From assembly GCA_902521675.1 (NCBI GenBank), contig CABYSP010000006.1, positions 1 to 62,969 on the forward strand: a stretch of 62,969 nucleotides of DNA, read 5' to 3'. Below, piece after piece: positions 8,997 through 18,904 of the stretch. This stretch comes from an uncultured Pelagibacteraceae bacterium (GTDB taxonomy: Bacteria; Pseudomonadota; Alphaproteobacteria; Pelagibacterales; Pelagibacteraceae). Each line of letters opens with the position of its first letter. The first letter of the stretch is position 1. The notes beneath the pieces are model-generated. The model was not told the DNA's origin and searched no databases. It worked only from the letters and a program-made list of their open reading frames with translations. The position numbers and the translations under genes are program-made.

Positions 8997-9028
8997 ATTT
9001 AAGATATACATTATAAGTATTATTAAAA

Positions 9029-9799
9029 ATGTTCATTAATAATTTTGACCCAGTAGCATTAGAAATATTTTCTTTAGAAATCAGGTGGTATTCTTTAGCT
9101 TATATATTTGGAATTATATTTGGCTGGATACTTGCTAAAAAATTATTTATCCAAGATATAGAAGTTAAAAATAAATTTGATGATTATTTAACTTATTTAA
9201 TTATTGGTATAATTTTAGGAGGCAGACTTGGTTATATTTTTATTTATAATTTAAGTTTTTATATAAATAATCCATTAGATATATTTAAAATCTGGCAAGG
9301 TGGAATGTCCTTCCATGGTGGTTTAATTGGAGTTATTTTTGCATCTATATTTTTTGCTAAAAAAAACAATCAAAACCCATTCTTATATTTGGATATTGTC
9401 GCTTTGGTAGCTCCTGTTGGATTATTTTTTGGACGAATAGCAAACTTTATAAATTCAGAGTTGTACGGAACTATAACTAATGTGCCCTGGGCAGTAACAT
9501 TTATTCAGATAGATAGTCTTCCTAGACATCCCTCACAATTATACGAAGCAATATTAGAAGGTTTATTTTTATTTTTATTATTAATTTATTTTAAAAACAA
9601 ATTTTCAAATAAACCTGGGGTAATTTCAGCACTATTTTTAATAATTTACTCAATCTTCAGATTTATTATTGAATTTTATAGAGTACCAGATGAACATCTG
9701 GGTTATATATTTTTAAACTTAACTATGGGGCAAGTAGTAAGTTTAATATTTATACTGTCAGGGGTAATCTTATTTTATTTAAAATATGAAACTCGCTAA
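9029..9799 (+). CDS. lgt: Prolipoprotein diacylglyceryl transferase
   Basis: Lgt transfers diacylglycerol from phosphatidylglycerol to the lipobox cysteine of prolipoproteins, the first step of lipoprotein maturation. This 256-residue polytopic membrane protein has the family motifs: GGMSFHGGLIGV with His96, GRIANFINSELYG (135-147), and PRHPSQLYEAILEG. The later enzyme of the pathway, lspA, and a predicted lipoprotein lie near 60.5-61.3 kb. It overlaps the next gene by 14 bases. The order lgt, MidA-type methyltransferase, pgeF is common in Alphaproteobacteria. Confidence 0.95.
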   Translation: MFINNFDPVALEIFSLEIRWYSLAYIFGIIFGWILAKKLFIQDIEVKNKFDDYLTYLIIGIILGGRLGYIFIYNLSFYINNPLDIFKIWQGGMSFHGGLIGVIFASIFFAKKNNQNPFLYLDIVALVAPVGLFFGRIANFINSELYGTITNVPWAVTFIQIDSLPRHPSQLYEAILEGLFLFLLLIYFKNKFSNKPGVISALFLIIYSIFRFIIEFYRVPDEHLGYIFLNLTMGQVVSLIFILSGVILFYLKYETR

Positions 9800-10838
9800 A
9801 ACAAATAATTTACCGTTAGATCAATTTATAAACTTAGCTCTTTACGATAAGGATAAAGGTTTTTATATGAAAAAGAATCCTTTTGGTGAAGATGGAGACT
9901 TTGTTACTGCTCCCAATATCACAAGATTATTTTCAGAGATAATTGCAATTTGGACAATTACTTTTTGGAAAAGTATAGGCTCTCCAAAAAAATTTAATTT
10001 GCTAGAACTCGGAGCTGGAAATGGCGAAATGATGAAAGTCATAGACGAGACGCTCATGAATTTTCCTGATTGTTACAAAGCTTGTAGTTTTATAATTCAT
10101 GAAAAAAGCGATTTTTTAGTAAATGAACAAAAAAAAAATTTAAATTCTCAAAAATTTTTATGGTTGAAAGACATTAAAAAAATAAACTCAAACCCTACAA
10201 TTTTTTTAGCTAATGAATTCTTTGACGCTATACCAATCAAACAATTTTTTAAAAAAAAAGATAGTTGGTTTGAAAGATTCGTAAATTTGAATGATCCAAA
10301 ACAAGCTGAGTTTAAAGATGAAAAAATTGATATAAAAAAAATTGAGAAACATCTAAATTTTGAAATATCAAAAAATCAGATCATTATAGAATATTCACCA
10401 GATACATTTAAATATTTAAAAACAATTTGCAATTTAATAGAAAAAAATGATGGGGGAATGCTAGTTATTGATTATGGTTATGCAGATAGCAAAATGCATG
10501 AGACTCTTCAGGCGGTAAATAATCACAAATATTCTAACATTTTAGAAAATATTGGAGACTCTGATATTACTTACAATATAAACTTTCATTCTTTTGAACA
10601 ATTTATAAATCAGTTTGAAGAAATTAATTCGATTTTTACAAATCAAAAAAATTTTTTAACAAGTATGGGTATCCTTCAAAGAGCAGAAATAATCAGTAAA
10701 AATACAGCATTTTCTAAAAAAGCAGATTTATTTTATCGTGTAAGACGTTTAATAGATGAAAAGCAAATGGGTGAATTGTTCAAAGTCATGCTTATAAAAA
10801 ACAAGAAAAATAATTTTAGAACAGGTTTTCAAAATTGA
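9786..10838 (+). CDS. MidA/NDUFAF7-family SAM-dependent methyltransferase
   Basis: This 350-residue class I methyltransferase is related to mitochondrial NDUFAF7, which methylates an arginine of complex I subunit NDUFS2. The SAM-binding motif is NLLELGAGNGEMMK. Other family segments are GDFVTAPNITRLFSEIIAIW, IFLANEFFDAIPIKQF and MLVIDYGYAD. A role in complex I assembly is plausible by homology, but bacterial members are little studied and no complex I genes are in this window. It overlaps lgt by 14 bases and shares a TTGA overlap with pgeF. Confidence 0.85.
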   Translation: MKLAKTNNLPLDQFINLALYDKDKGFYMKKNPFGEDGDFVTAPNITRLFSEIIAIWTITFWKSIGSPKKFNLLELGAGNGEMMKVIDETLMNFPDCYKACSFIIHEKSDFLVNEQKKNLNSQKFLWLKDIKKINSNPTIFLANEFFDAIPIKQFFKKKDSWFERFVNLNDPKQAEFKDEKIDIKKIEKHLNFEISKNQIIIEYSPDTFKYLKTICNLIEKNDGGMLVIDYGYADSKMHETLQAVNNHKYSNILENIGDSDITYNINFHSFEQFINQFEEINSIFTNQKNFLTSMGILQRAEIISKNTAFSKKADLFYRVRRLIDEKQMGELFKVMLIKNKKNNFRTGFQN

Positions 10839-11593
10839 TAAAATCAAAAAAACTCTCGAAAATTAAAATAATTAAACATGGTTTTTTTAATAAAACTGGT
10901 GGTAAATCAAAAAAAATTTATAAAAGTTTAAATTGTGGTCCTGGTTCTAATGATAAGCCATCAGATGTTGAAAAAAATTTACAAATAGTTAAAAAAAAAA
11001 TAAACAGCACTGCTAAAAGTATTTTTTTACTTCATCAAATACATAGTAATAAGTTTGTTTTTATTAATAAAAAAAATATATTTAAATCAAAACCAAAAGC
11101 AGACGCAGTAATTACAAACCAAAAAAAAATACCTATTGGTGTTTTAACTGCTGATTGTGTGCCGATCTTAATCTGTGATGAGAGAACAAAATTAGTTGCA
11201 GCAGTTCATGCTGGGTGGAAAGGTGCGTACAAGGGTATAATTAGCAAGGTAATCCACTTTATGATCAAAATAGGATCTAATCCTAAAAATATTACTGCAG
11301 TTATCGGACCTGCTATCTCGGCTAAAAATTATGAAGTCAAAGAAGATTTTAAAAGAAAATTTATTAAAAAGGATAAAAAAAATAATAAATTTTTTAAAAT
11401 TAAGTACAAAAAGCTTTATTTTGATTTACCTAAATATGTAAAATCATGTCTTTTAAAGAATAAAATAAAAAATATTGAGTCTATGAATATTGATACATTT
11501 GATGTTAATAATAATTTTTTCAGTGCGCGAAGAGCGTTAAAACTAAATCATGATGATTATGGTAGAAATATTTCAATAATTATGCTTAATTAG
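10835..11593 (+). CDS. pgeF: Peptidoglycan editing factor PgeF (YfiH/laccase-domain family)
   Basis: This 252-residue protein belongs to the DUF152/YfiH family. E. coli PgeF removes wrongly built muropeptides carrying L-serine; other members were described as purine nucleoside phosphorylases. The metal-site motifs are visible: [24 protein letters not shown] and [13 protein letters not shown]. The start is TTG at 10835, in a TTGA overlap with the stop of the preceding methyltransferase gene. No ATG lies near enough to keep the conserved HGFFNKTGG start region. Expression is therefore probably by translational coupling. Confidence 0.88.
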   Translation: MIKSKKLSKIKIIKHGFFNKTGGKSKKIYKSLNCGPGSNDKPSDVEKNLQIVKKKINSTAKSIFLLHQIHSNKFVFINKKNIFKSKPKADAVITNQKKIPIGVLTADCVPILICDERTKLVAAVHAGWKGAYKGIISKVIHFMIKIGSNPKNITAVIGPAISAKNYEVKEDFKRKFIKKDKKNNKFFKIKYKKLYFDLPKYVKSCLLKNKIKNIESMNIDTFDVNNNFFSARRALKLNHDDYGRNISIIMLN

Positions 11594-11601
11594 GTTTTTT
11601 A

Positions 11602-12534
11602 ATGAAATTATTATCCGGAAATAGCAACAAACCGTTGAGTAAGAATATTGCTAAATTTCTAAAATCTAAATTAGTCAATTCTAGTATTAGAAATTTTTCT
11701 GATGGGGAAATCTATGTGGAAATTAATGAAAATATTAGAGGGAATAGTATTTTTTTAATTCAATCTGTTTCATCTCCTGCAAATGATAACCTTATGGAAC
11801 TACTATTATGTATTGACGCACTTAAGAGATCGTCAGCCAAAAATATTACTGCAGTTATCCCTTACTTTGGTTATGCTAGACAAGATAGAAAAGTTGCACC
11901 AAGAACATCAATATCAGCAAAACTTGTTTCGAATCTAATTACTAAAGCAGGAGCAGATAGAGTTGTCACTGTTGATTTGCATGCAGGACAAATTCAAGGA
12001 TTTTTTGATATTCCAGTGGATAACTTGTTTGCAACACCAATATTTGCAAGACATGTCAAAAAAAAGATAAAAAGTAAAAATCTAATTTGTGTTGCACCAG
12101 ATGTTGGTGGAACTGAAAGAGCTAGAGCGCTAGGTAAACTCTTAAATGTTGGATTAGCAATTGTAGATAAAAGAAGACCAAAGCCAGGTCAATCTCAAGT
12201 AATGAATATTATTGGAGATGTGAAAGGTAAAACTTGTATTCTTGTTGATGATATCATCGATTCTGGTGGTACTATTGTAAATGCAGCTAAAGCTCTTAAA
12301 GATCGAGGTGCCAAAGAAGTTTATGTTTACATAACTCACGGTGTTCTTAGCGGAGAAGCTGTAAAAAAAATTAAAAATTCTGTAATTAAAAATTTGGTAA
12401 TAACTGATACAATTGATAACATGAACAGGGTTAAAGGTGCTAAAAACATTGAGGTTCTGTCAATTTCTAGCCTTATGGGTGAAGCGATTAAAAGAATATC
12501 TAATTCAACTTCAGTATCAGATTTATTCAAATAA
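11602..12534 (+). CDS. prs: Ribose-phosphate pyrophosphokinase
   Basis: Prs makes PRPP from ribose 5-phosphate and ATP for purine, pyrimidine, histidine and NAD synthesis. The 310-residue length is normal. Landmarks are [16 protein letters not shown] near the N-terminus, [15 protein letters not shown] (ATP loop), [15 protein letters not shown] (metal site) and the PRPP-binding loop [13 protein letters not shown]. The order pgeF-prs-rplY-pth-ychF matches other Alphaproteobacteria. purD, a PRPP-dependent pathway gene, is at 57.5 kb. Confidence 0.96.
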   Translation: MKLLSGNSNKPLSKNIAKFLKSKLVNSSIRNFSDGEIYVEINENIRGNSIFLIQSVSSPANDNLMELLLCIDALKRSSAKNITAVIPYFGYARQDRKVAPRTSISAKLVSNLITKAGADRVVTVDLHAGQIQGFFDIPVDNLFATPIFARHVKKKIKSKNLICVAPDVGGTERARALGKLLNVGLAIVDKRRPKPGQSQVMNIIGDVKGKTCILVDDIIDSGGTIVNAAKALKDRGAKEVYVYITHGVLSGEAVKKIKNSVIKNLVITDTIDNMNRVKGAKNIEVLSISSLMGEAIKRISNSTSVSDLFK

Positions 12535-12579
12535 ATACCTTGTGTTATTAAAGAACTTGAGCTAGAAATCCCTGTTTTT

Positions 12580-13293
12580 ATGAATTCATTAGACGCTAAT
12601 ATTAGAGATACAAAAACTAAAGGTGAACTTAATTCACTTAGAAACAACGGTAATGTACCTGCGATAATTTATGGTGGTGAAGCTCAAAATGAAAAAATTT
12701 CTATATCCAAAAAAGTACTTAAATCACTTATTGAAAATGAAAATTTTTTATCGAGTATCATAACTTTAAATGTTGATGGTAAGCCTCAAAAAGCTCTTCC
12801 AAGAGAAATTAAATACGACATTATTTCAGACGAACCAATTCATGTAGACTTTTTAAGAATTGCAGCAGGGATAAAAGTCAGAATAGAAGTGCCAGTGAAA
12901 TTTTTAAATCATGAAAAATCGCCTGGTTTAAAAAGAGGTGGAGTCTTAAACATAGTAAGAAGAAAAGTTGAACTAAAATGTCCAAGCGAAAAGATTCCTG
13001 AAAATCTTGTTATAGATCTTGATGGAGTTGATATTGGAGAGAGTTTTAAAATTTCTTCGATAAATCTTGATAGTGAAGTTACTCCTACTATTCAAGGAAG
13101 AGATTTCGTAATAGCAACTCTAGCAGCGCCAACTGTTATGAAAGAACCTGAAAAACCTGCAGAAGATGAGGCAGCTGAGGGAGAAGGCACTGAAGAAGCA
13201 GTAGCAGCTGCAGCTGAAGGTGGAGAAAAACAAGCAGCTGAAGGTGATAAAAAAGAAGGTGAAAATAAAAAACCTGCTGAAGAAAAAAAATAA
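12580..13293 (+). CDS. rplY: 50S ribosomal protein L25 (general stress protein Ctc type)
   Basis: This is a two-domain L25 of the long TL5/Ctc type that binds 5S rRNA. The N-terminal domain includes LRNNGNVPAIIYGG. The second beta-rich domain runs from about residue 90 (HVDFLRIAAG) to about 185. The final 45 residues are a low-complexity tail of Ala, Glu, Gly and Lys. That stretch of DNA is visibly richer in G+C than the surroundings. The 45-base gap before it is larger than most gaps here and may hold its own promoter. The next gene, pth, also acts in translation. Confidence 0.93.
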   Translation: MNSLDANIRDTKTKGELNSLRNNGNVPAIIYGGEAQNEKISISKKVLKSLIENENFLSSIITLNVDGKPQKALPREIKYDIISDEPIHVDFLRIAAGIKVRIEVPVKFLNHEKSPGLKRGGVLNIVRRKVELKCPSEKIPENLVIDLDGVDIGESFKISSINLDSEVTPTIQGRDFVIATLAAPTVMKEPEKPAEDEAAEGEGTEEAVAAAAEGGEKQAAEGDKKEGENKKPAEEKK

Positions 13294-13334
13294 GTTAATT
13301 AAAATTGAATTTTATTCTCCATTATTAATATTTT

Positions 13335-13895
13335 ATGCTTCTATTTGTAGGATTAGGTAATCCAACCCCAGACAGTGAAAATAATAGGCACAATATTGGT
13401 TTCAAAATTATAGATGCAATAAATAAAAAATTTGGGCTCTCAAAACAAAAACCAAAATTCAAAGGTCTTCTTACGACTGGTAATGTGGTAGACCAAAAAG
13501 TTTATGCCATAAAACCTTTAACCTTTATGAATAACTCTGGAATTTGTATTAGAGAATTAATTGAATATTTCAAAATTGATGCTGAGGATGTTATTGTTTT
13601 TCATGACGATTTAGATGTAGAATTTGGAAAGATAAAAGCAAAATTTGGAGGATCTGATGCAGGACATAACGGAATTGCATCAATAGATAAATTTATTGGT
13701 AAAGATTATTCAAGAGTTCGAATAGGGATAGGTAAGCCAAAAGATAAAATGGAAGTAAGTGATTTTGTTCTTCAAAATTTTGATGAGGATGAAATGCTTG
13801 GATTAGAAAAAATTATAAATAACATAACAGATTCTATATCAATACTTATTGATAAAAAATTAAATTTATTTTCTAGCACTGTAAATAATCAATAA
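13335..13895 (+). CDS. pth: Peptidyl-tRNA hydrolase
   Basis: Pth frees tRNA from peptidyl-tRNAs that drop off ribosomes. The 186-residue protein starts MLLFVGLGNP and keeps the catalytic histidine in NNRHNIGF, the FMNNSG substrate loop, and the FHDDLDVEFGKIK and GGSDAGHNGI motifs. The usual GNPG is GNPT here, a mild change. It ends in a TAATG overlap with ychF, the standard pth-ychF coupling of bacteria. Confidence 0.96.
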   Translation: MLLFVGLGNPTPDSENNRHNIGFKIIDAINKKFGLSKQKPKFKGLLTTGNVVDQKVYAIKPLTFMNNSGICIRELIEYFKIDAEDVIVFHDDLDVEFGKIKAKFGGSDAGHNGIASIDKFIGKDYSRVRIGIGKPKDKMEVSDFVLQNFDEDEMLGLEKIINNITDSISILIDKKLNLFSSTVNNQ

Positions 13896-14968
13896 TGAGT
13901 TTTAAATGTGGAATTGTTGGTTTGCCTAATGTAGGTAAATCTACACTCTTCAATGCTCTTACAAACTCAAGCAATGCTCAAGCTGCGAATTTTCCATTTT
14001 GTACCATAGATCCTAATGTGGGAGTAGTCCTAGTTCCAGACGAAAGATTGAACAAATTGTCAGAAGTTTCAAAATCAAAAAAAACTATTAACACAAATAT
14101 TTCATTTGTTGACATAGCTGGTCTTGTCAAAGGAGCATCTAAAGGTGAAGGATTAGGCAATAAATTTCTGTCCCACATAAGAGAAGTTGATGCAGTTATT
14201 CATATGATTAGATGCTTTGACTCAGAAGATATTCAAAATGTTAATCCTGATGTGAACCCAGTAAGAGATCTTGAGATCATTGAAACTGAGATGATGTTAG
14301 CTGATCTGGAGTCTATTCAAAAAAGACTTGAAAAAAATAATAAAAAAAATGTAGACGAAGATCAGTTAAAGATTTTAAAGATTGCATTAGACTGTATTAA
14401 TAATGACAAGGATATATCAATATTAAAATCACAATTTGATACCAAACAACTTAACCAAAGTGGTCTTCTATCAATAAAACCAAAGATTTTTGTTTGTAAT
14501 GTAGATGAACAAAGTGTCCAGAGTGGAAATAAATATACTAAAAACTTTATTGAAAAATTTAAAAAAGATAACACTCTGATTGTTTCTGCAGATATAGAAA
14601 ACCAAATAAATGAATTGGCAGAAGATGAAAAAAAAAATTATATGAATATGATTGGTTTAAAGAATACAGGTTTAAGTATGTTAATTCAAAAAGGCTATAA
14701 AATATTAGAACTTGTTACGTTTTTTACCTCTGGACCTGAGGAAACAAGAGCTTGGACTATACAAAAAAATTGTACTGCTCCTAAAGCTGCTGGAGAAATT
14801 CACACTGATTTTGAAAAAGGTTTTATTAGAGCTGAAACTATATCTTATGATGATTTCATTGCTAATGATGGATGGATAAATTCTAAAGCTAACGGAAAAA
14901 TGAGATTAGAGGGTAAAGACTATATCGTGAAAGATGGAGATGTATTAAACTTCAGATTCAACACGTGA
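13895..14968 (+). CDS. ychF: Ribosome-binding ATPase YchF
   Basis: YchF (Obg family, OLA1 homologue) is a P-loop NTPase that prefers ATP and binds ribosomes. The 357-residue protein has the P-loop GLPNVGKST (residues 9-17), switch II FVDIAGLVKGASKGEGLG, a coiled-coil insertion, and a C-terminal TGS-like domain (DFEKGFIRAETISYDDF). Its last 24 bases overlap the opposing petC gene tail to tail, so the two mRNAs must be complementary at their ends. Confidence 0.96.
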   Translation: MSFKCGIVGLPNVGKSTLFNALTNSSNAQAANFPFCTIDPNVGVVLVPDERLNKLSEVSKSKKTINTNISFVDIAGLVKGASKGEGLGNKFLSHIREVDAVIHMIRCFDSEDIQNVNPDVNPVRDLEIIETEMMLADLESIQKRLEKNNKKNVDEDQLKILKIALDCINNDKDISILKSQFDTKQLNQSGLLSIKPKIFVCNVDEQSVQSGNKYTKNFIEKFKKDNTLIVSADIENQINELAEDEKKNYMNMIGLKNTGLSMLIQKGYKILELVTFFTSGPEETRAWTIQKNCTAPKAAGEIHTDFEKGFIRAETISYDDFIANDGWINSKANGKMRLEGKDYIVKDGDVLNFRFNT

Positions 14969-15724
14969 CCAGATTTTTTTCATACTAAAGTAAACTAAAA
15001 CTGTAAGGATAATTAAATAGACAATTGCTTTAAAGCCCATCTGATGTCTAGCTTCTAAATGAGGTTCAGCAGACCACATTAAAAAGGTCGTTACATCTTT
15101 TGACATCTGTTCTAATGTAGCATTAGTGCCATCACCATACTCTACTAATCCATCTGATAATGGAGCAGCCATTCTAATTTTGTTTCCATACATATATTTA
15201 TTATAATAAACTCCATCATCTAATGTCACACCTACCGGGGCTTCGTCATAACCTTGTAGTAAAGAGTAAATATAATCAACACCACCTCCTCTAGCTTTAA
15301 CCAATACAGACATGTCAGGAGGGTATGCGCCACCATTTGCAGCTTGAGCTGCTTTTACATTGTCATATGGCATTACAAATTTATCAGATAATTTTCCTGG
15401 TCTTGTAAACATTTCACCATCAGAATTTGGACCATCAGTTACTTCAAATGAAGCTGCTATGGCTTTTGCTTGAGCTTCAGAGAACTCTGGCCCACCTGGC
15501 TCTGCTAAATTTCTATAACTTAAATACTTCATCGAGTGACATGAAGCACATACTTCAGTATAAACTTGATAACCTCTTTGAAGAGAAGCTCTATCAAATT
15601 TTCCAAATAGACCCTTAAAACTCCAATCAGTTTTTAGATATTCTGCTTTTTCAGCAGCAAAAGAATATGAATTTGAAACAAGAATTATGATTATTATAGA
15701 AAATAATTTAAATAAATTTTTCAC
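14945..15724 (-). CDS. petC: Cytochrome bc1 complex cytochrome c1
   Basis: Cytochrome c1 passes electrons from the Rieske protein to soluble or membrane cytochrome c in the periplasm. The 259-residue precursor has a signal peptide (cleaved near residue 23, SYSFA) and the covalent heme motif C59-A-S-C62-H63. A likely axial methionine is in NKIRMAAPLSDG. A C-terminal anchor helix follows (FKAIVYLIILTVLVYF). The start is GTG at 15724, one base after the petB stop. This is the last gene of the petABC operon. Confidence 0.95.
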   Translation of the reverse strand: MKNLFKLFSIIIIILVSNSYSFAAEKAEYLKTDWSFKGLFGKFDRASLQRGYQVYTEVCASCHSMKYLSYRNLAEPGGPEFSEAQAKAIAASFEVTDGPNSDGEMFTRPGKLSDKFVMPYDNVKAAQAANGGAYPPDMSVLVKARGGGVDYIYSLLQGYDEAPVGVTLDDGVYYNKYMYGNKIRMAAPLSDGLVEYGDGTNATLEQMSKDVTTFLMWSAEPHLEARHQMGFKAIVYLIILTVLVYFSMKKIWSRVESEV

Positions 15725-15725
15725 C

Positions 15726-16988
15726 TTATTCTATTTTACTTTCTTTATTTCTGGCGGCAGCTAAATTTGGTGAACCACCAAGAACAGGCTCAGTAATACT
15801 TAAAGGCACTGGTAAAGTTTTTTCTTTAAAACCTAAAACAGGAAGAATAACTAAAAAATGTAAAAAGTAATACGCCGTCGCAACTCGTGCTATCAACAAG
15901 TAAAGTCCTTCAGCTGGCATCGCCCCCACATAGCCAAGTATCAAAACATCTGCAACTAATATCCAGTAAAATTGTTTATATAAAGGTCTAAATACTGCAG
16001 ATCTTATTTTTGAAGTATCTAACCAAGGCAAAACTGCTAAAATTAATATTGCAGATAACATAGCCACAACTCCTAGCAATTTATCAGGAACCGATCTTAA
16101 TATTGCATAAAAAGGTAACAGATACCATTCAGGAACTATGTGTGCAGGTGTTACCATTGGGTTAGCCTCTATATAATTGTCTGCATGTCCTAAAATATTT
16201 GGTGCATAGAATACAAAGAAAGCAAACACAATCATGAACATTAATAAAGCAAAACCATCTTTAATTACGATGTAAGGATGAAAAGGTACAGTGTCTTTAG
16301 ATGGTTTTTTTATATCTATTCCAACAGGATTGTTGTTACCAGGAACATGTAAAGCCCATATATGTAAAACAACTAATCCTAAAATTAAAAATGGAATTAA
16401 ATAATGTAAAGTAAAAAATCTGGTTAGTGTAGGGTTGTCAACTGAATAACCGCCCCATAACCAAGTAACTATTCCCTCTCCTACTAAAGGAATAGCACTA
16501 AATAAATTTGTAATAACTGTTGCTCCCCAAAAACTCATTTGACCCCATGGCAACACATAACCCATAAATGCTGCAGCCATCATTAATAAATAAATTATTA
16601 TCCCTAAAATCCAAATTATTTCTCTTGGAGATTTATAAGAACCGTAAAATAATGATCTAAATATATGAATATACACCGCTAGGAAAAACATTGAAGCGCC
16701 GTTTGCATGAATATATCTAATTAACCATCCATAGTTAACATCACGCATGATGTGCTCTACACTTTCAAAAGCCATATCAGCATGGGCAATGTAATGCATT
16801 GCAAGAGTTAATCCTGTTACAATTTGAGTAATTAAACAAAAAGTTAAAATTCCACCAAATGTCCACCAGTAGTTCAAATTTTTAGGAGTTGGATAATCTG
16901 TTAAATGATTTGCAAGAGTTAATAGTGGCAATCGATCATTAAACCATTGTCCTACTTTTGATTTTGGTCTGTAATCGTGATCACTCAT
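15726..16988 (-). CDS. petB: Cytochrome bc1 complex cytochrome b
   Basis: This is the membrane core of complex III, holding both b hemes and the quinol and quinone sites. The 420-residue protein (ATG at 16988) has the full cytochrome b layout, including [20 protein letters not shown], the Qo-site PEWY motif ([15 protein letters not shown]) and the histidine-bearing helices. The open frame extends to 17027, but that would overlap petA by 32 bases. The ATG at 16988 lies 7 bases after the petA stop, behind a purine-rich AGAAAAA, and begins [10 protein letters not shown], as expected. Confidence 0.96.
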   Translation of the reverse strand: MSDHDYRPKSKVGQWFNDRLPLLTLANHLTDYPTPKNLNYWWTFGGILTFCLITQIVTGLTLAMHYIAHADMAFESVEHIMRDVNYGWLIRYIHANGASMFFLAVYIHIFRSLFYGSYKSPREIIWILGIIIYLLMMAAAFMGYVLPWGQMSFWGATVITNLFSAIPLVGEGIVTWLWGGYSVDNPTLTRFFTLHYLIPFLILGLVVLHIWALHVPGNNNPVGIDIKKPSKDTVPFHPYIVIKDGFALLMFMIVFAFFVFYAPNILGHADNYIEANPMVTPAHIVPEWYLLPFYAILRSVPDKLLGVVAMLSAILILAVLPWLDTSKIRSAVFRPLYKQFYWILVADVLILGYVGAMPAEGLYLLIARVATAYYFLHFLVILPVLGFKEKTLPVPLSITEPVLGGSPNLAAARNKESKIE

Positions 16989-16995
16989 TTTTTCT

Positions 16996-17505
16996 TTATC
17001 CAATTTTAATTGTGTTTGCATCAACAAATTCGTATTTAGGCACTTCCATATTCCACGGTGCTGGTCCTTTTCTTATTCTCCCAGAGGTATCATAATGAGA
17101 TCCATGACATGGACAGAACCAACCATTATAATCACCTTTATCATTTAGAGGTACGCATCCAAGGTGAGTGCATACACCTAACATAACAAGCCACTCGGGG
17201 TTTTTTGCTCTATCCTCATCTTTTTCAGGATGAATTAAATCCTCCATCTTCACAGATCTAGCCTCATCAATTTCTTCTTGAGTTCTTCTTCTTATAAATA
17301 CAGGTTTCCCTCTCCACAAAACAGTTAATGTATTTCCAGGTGTTAATGAACTTACATCAACCTCTGTACTAGCTAACGCTTTAACAGAAGCATCTGGATT
17401 CATTTGATCTATCATTGGCCATACTACTGCAGCGGCACCAACAGCTCCTACAGCAGTAGTAGCTGTAAATAAAAAATCTCTTCTTTTTGTTTTTTTTTCA
17501 GACAC
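16996..17505 (-). CDS. petA: Ubiquinol-cytochrome c reductase Rieske iron-sulfur subunit
   Basis: This 169-residue Rieske protein carries electrons from ubiquinol to cytochrome c1. The N-terminus KRRDFLF followed by an Ala/Val-rich helix (residues 13-30) is an uncleaved Tat-type signal anchor. The cluster ligands are C112, H114, C131 and H134 in CTHLGC and CPCHGSH; C117 and C133 form the structural disulfide. The start codon is GTG at 17505. It heads petABC, with a candidate promoter at 17523-17551. Confidence 0.96.
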   Translation of the reverse strand: MSEKKTKRRDFLFTATTAVGAVGAAAVVWPMIDQMNPDASVKALASTEVDVSSLTPGNTLTVLWRGKPVFIRRRTQEEIDEARSVKMEDLIHPEKDEDRAKNPEWLVMLGVCTHLGCVPLNDKGDYNGWFCPCHGSHYDTSGRIRKGPAPWNMEVPKYEFVDANTIKIG

Positions 17506-17522
17506 TTATAGCAACTTTTGTT

Positions 17523-17551
17523 ATTATCTCTTTTTGATTTAAAATAGTTAA
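17523..17551 (-). promoter_or_regulatory. Candidate promoter of petABC
   Basis: On the minus strand TTAACT (17551-17546), a 17-base spacer and GATAAT (17528-17523) fit a sigma-70-type promoter. The start would fall near 17516, giving a leader of only about 11 bases before the petA GTG. This is consensus matching in A+T-rich DNA, so chance matches are likely. Confidence 0.28.
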
Positions 17552-17563
17552 TATACGAATTCA

Positions 17564-17569
17564 TATAAT
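17564..17569 (+). promoter_or_regulatory. Candidate -10 box for trmL-hemF-greA
   Basis: A perfect TATAAT lies 28 bases before the trmL ATG. No good -35 box sits at the proper distance; TTGATT at 17534-17539 is too far upstream. The 92-base gap between the divergent petA and trmL genes is the expected place for promoters in both directions. Confidence 0.22.
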
Positions 17570-17597
17570 ATAAAATAATTATTTTACTACTGAAAGA

Positions 17598-18071
17598 ATG
17601 ACACAGAATTCAACAATTATAGGACCCAAAATAGCTTTGTATGAGCCTGATATACCTCAGAATACTGCTGCAATCATTAGAACCTGCGCTTGTTTGGGTG
17701 CTAAATTAGAAATAATTGAACCATGTGGCTTTATATTATCAGACAAACGCTTTAAAAGAGTCGTTATGGACTATATGGACTATAGTCAAATAGAGTTTTA
17801 TCAAAGTTCAGAAAAATTTTTTGAGGCAAAGAAGAAACAAAGAATAGTATTAATGACAACTAAGGGTTCAATAAATTATACTAAATTTAAATTTAATCCT
17901 GATGATACTATTTTGTTTGGTAGAGAAAGTGCTGGAGTGCCCGAAAAGGTTCATAAAATAATTAAAAATCGCTTAAAAATACCTATGAATAACCAATTAA
18001 GATCTCTTAATATTGCATCTTCTGTTGCCATTGTTTTGGCAGAAAGTTTGCGTCAAATAAAATTAATATAA
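17598..18071 (+). CDS. trmL: tRNA (cytidine/uridine-34-2'-O)-methyltransferase, SPOUT family
   Basis: TrmL methylates the ribose of the wobble base of tRNA-Leu isoacceptors. The 157-residue size and the trefoil-knot SPOUT motifs fit: ALYEPDIPQNTAAIIRTCAC at the N-terminus, TILFGRESAGVP in the middle, and the knot region IPMNNQLRSLNIASSVAIVLAE, given here only in part as a landmark. It is divergent from petABC and lies 1 base before hemF, an order seen in other Alphaproteobacteria. Confidence 0.92.
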   Translation: MTQNSTIIGPKIALYEPDIPQNTAAIIRTCACLGAKLEIIEPCGFILSDKRFKRVVMDYMDYSQIEFYQSSEKFFEAKKKQRIVLMTTKGSINYTKFKFNPDDTILFGRESAGVPEKVHKIIKNRLKIPMNNQLRSLNIASSVAIVLAESLRQIKLI

Positions 18072-18072
18072 A

Positions 18073-18900
18073 ATGGATATTTCAATCAAAAAAAGCTTAG
18101 CGAGTAACTGGTTTGAGATATTACAAAATGCAATATGCGATGACATTTTAAAAATTGAAAAAAATAAACTAAAATTTGAATCAACTTCTTGGAAAAGAAG
18201 CAATAAAAAAGATGAGGGTGGTGGTGAATATAGAATTCTTAAAAATGGAAAAATTTTTGAAAAAGTAGGAGTAAATTTTTCAAAAGTTTACGGAAAATTT
18301 CCTAAGCAATTTCAAAAGAATATACCAGGTGCAAGTAAAGATCCTAGATTTTGGGCATCAGGAATATCAATAGTTATGCACATGCAAAATCCCCATATTC
18401 CTGCAATGCATTTTAATACCAGATTTATTTCTACAACAAAGAATTGGTTTGGTGGAGGTATGGATGTAACCCCGGCAATAAAAGATGAAAAAGAGAAGAA
18501 AAACTTTCATAAAATATTAAAGGCAATGTGCGATAGACATAATAAAAATTATTATAAAAAATATAAAAAGTGGTGTGATGAATATTTTTATCTACCTCAC
18601 CGAAAAGAAGCAAGAGGCATAGGTGGAATCTTTTTTGATTATAAAAATGATAATTTCGAAAATGACTTTAGATTTGTCAGAGATGTTGGTGTTACGTTTC
18701 AAATGCTATTTAATGAAATAATTAAAAAAAAATTAAAAAGAAAATGGACTTTAAAAGATAAAGAGTTTCAGTATATTAAAAGAGGTCGATACGCAGAATT
18801 TAATTTGCTCTATGATAGAGGAACAAAATTTGGACTACAAACTGGTGGTAATGTTGAAGGAATTTTGATGTCATTACCTCCGGTTGCAAAATGGAAATAA
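18073..18900 (+). CDS. hemF: Oxygen-dependent coproporphyrinogen III oxidase
   Basis: HemF oxidatively decarboxylates coproporphyrinogen III to protoporphyrinogen IX in aerobic heme synthesis. The 275-residue protein is slightly shorter than typical HemF (about 300). It keeps the diagnostic blocks [52 protein letters not shown] and [20 protein letters not shown]. It suits a strictly aerobic cell and supplies heme for the bc1 and cytochrome oxidase genes in this window. The frame runs from an ATG 1 base after trmL. Confidence 0.95.
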   Translation: MDISIKKSLASNWFEILQNAICDDILKIEKNKLKFESTSWKRSNKKDEGGGEYRILKNGKIFEKVGVNFSKVYGKFPKQFQKNIPGASKDPRFWASGISIVMHMQNPHIPAMHFNTRFISTTKNWFGGGMDVTPAIKDEKEKKNFHKILKAMCDRHNKNYYKKYKKWCDEYFYLPHRKEARGIGGIFFDYKNDNFENDFRFVRDVGVTFQMLFNEIIKKKLKRKWTLKDKEFQYIKRGRYAEFNLLYDRGTKFGLQTGGNVEGILMSLPPVAKWK

Positions 18901-18904
18901 AAAA

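Noticed and set aside
12336..12647. 103-codon open frame on the minus strand across the prs 3' end and rplY start
   Set aside because: It lies antisense to two well-supported genes, has no family features, and arises from the A+T-rich reading of prs and rplY codons.
13294..13334. Inverted repeat AAAATT-G-AATTTT between rplY and pth as a terminator
   Set aside because: The stem is six A-T pairs with a one-base loop and no G-C pairs; it would not form a stable hairpin, and the downstream genes run in the same direction.
16988..17027. Extended petB start at 17027
   Set aside because: It would overlap petA by 32 bases and add 13 unconserved residues; the ATG at 16988 follows the petA stop with a purine-rich leader.
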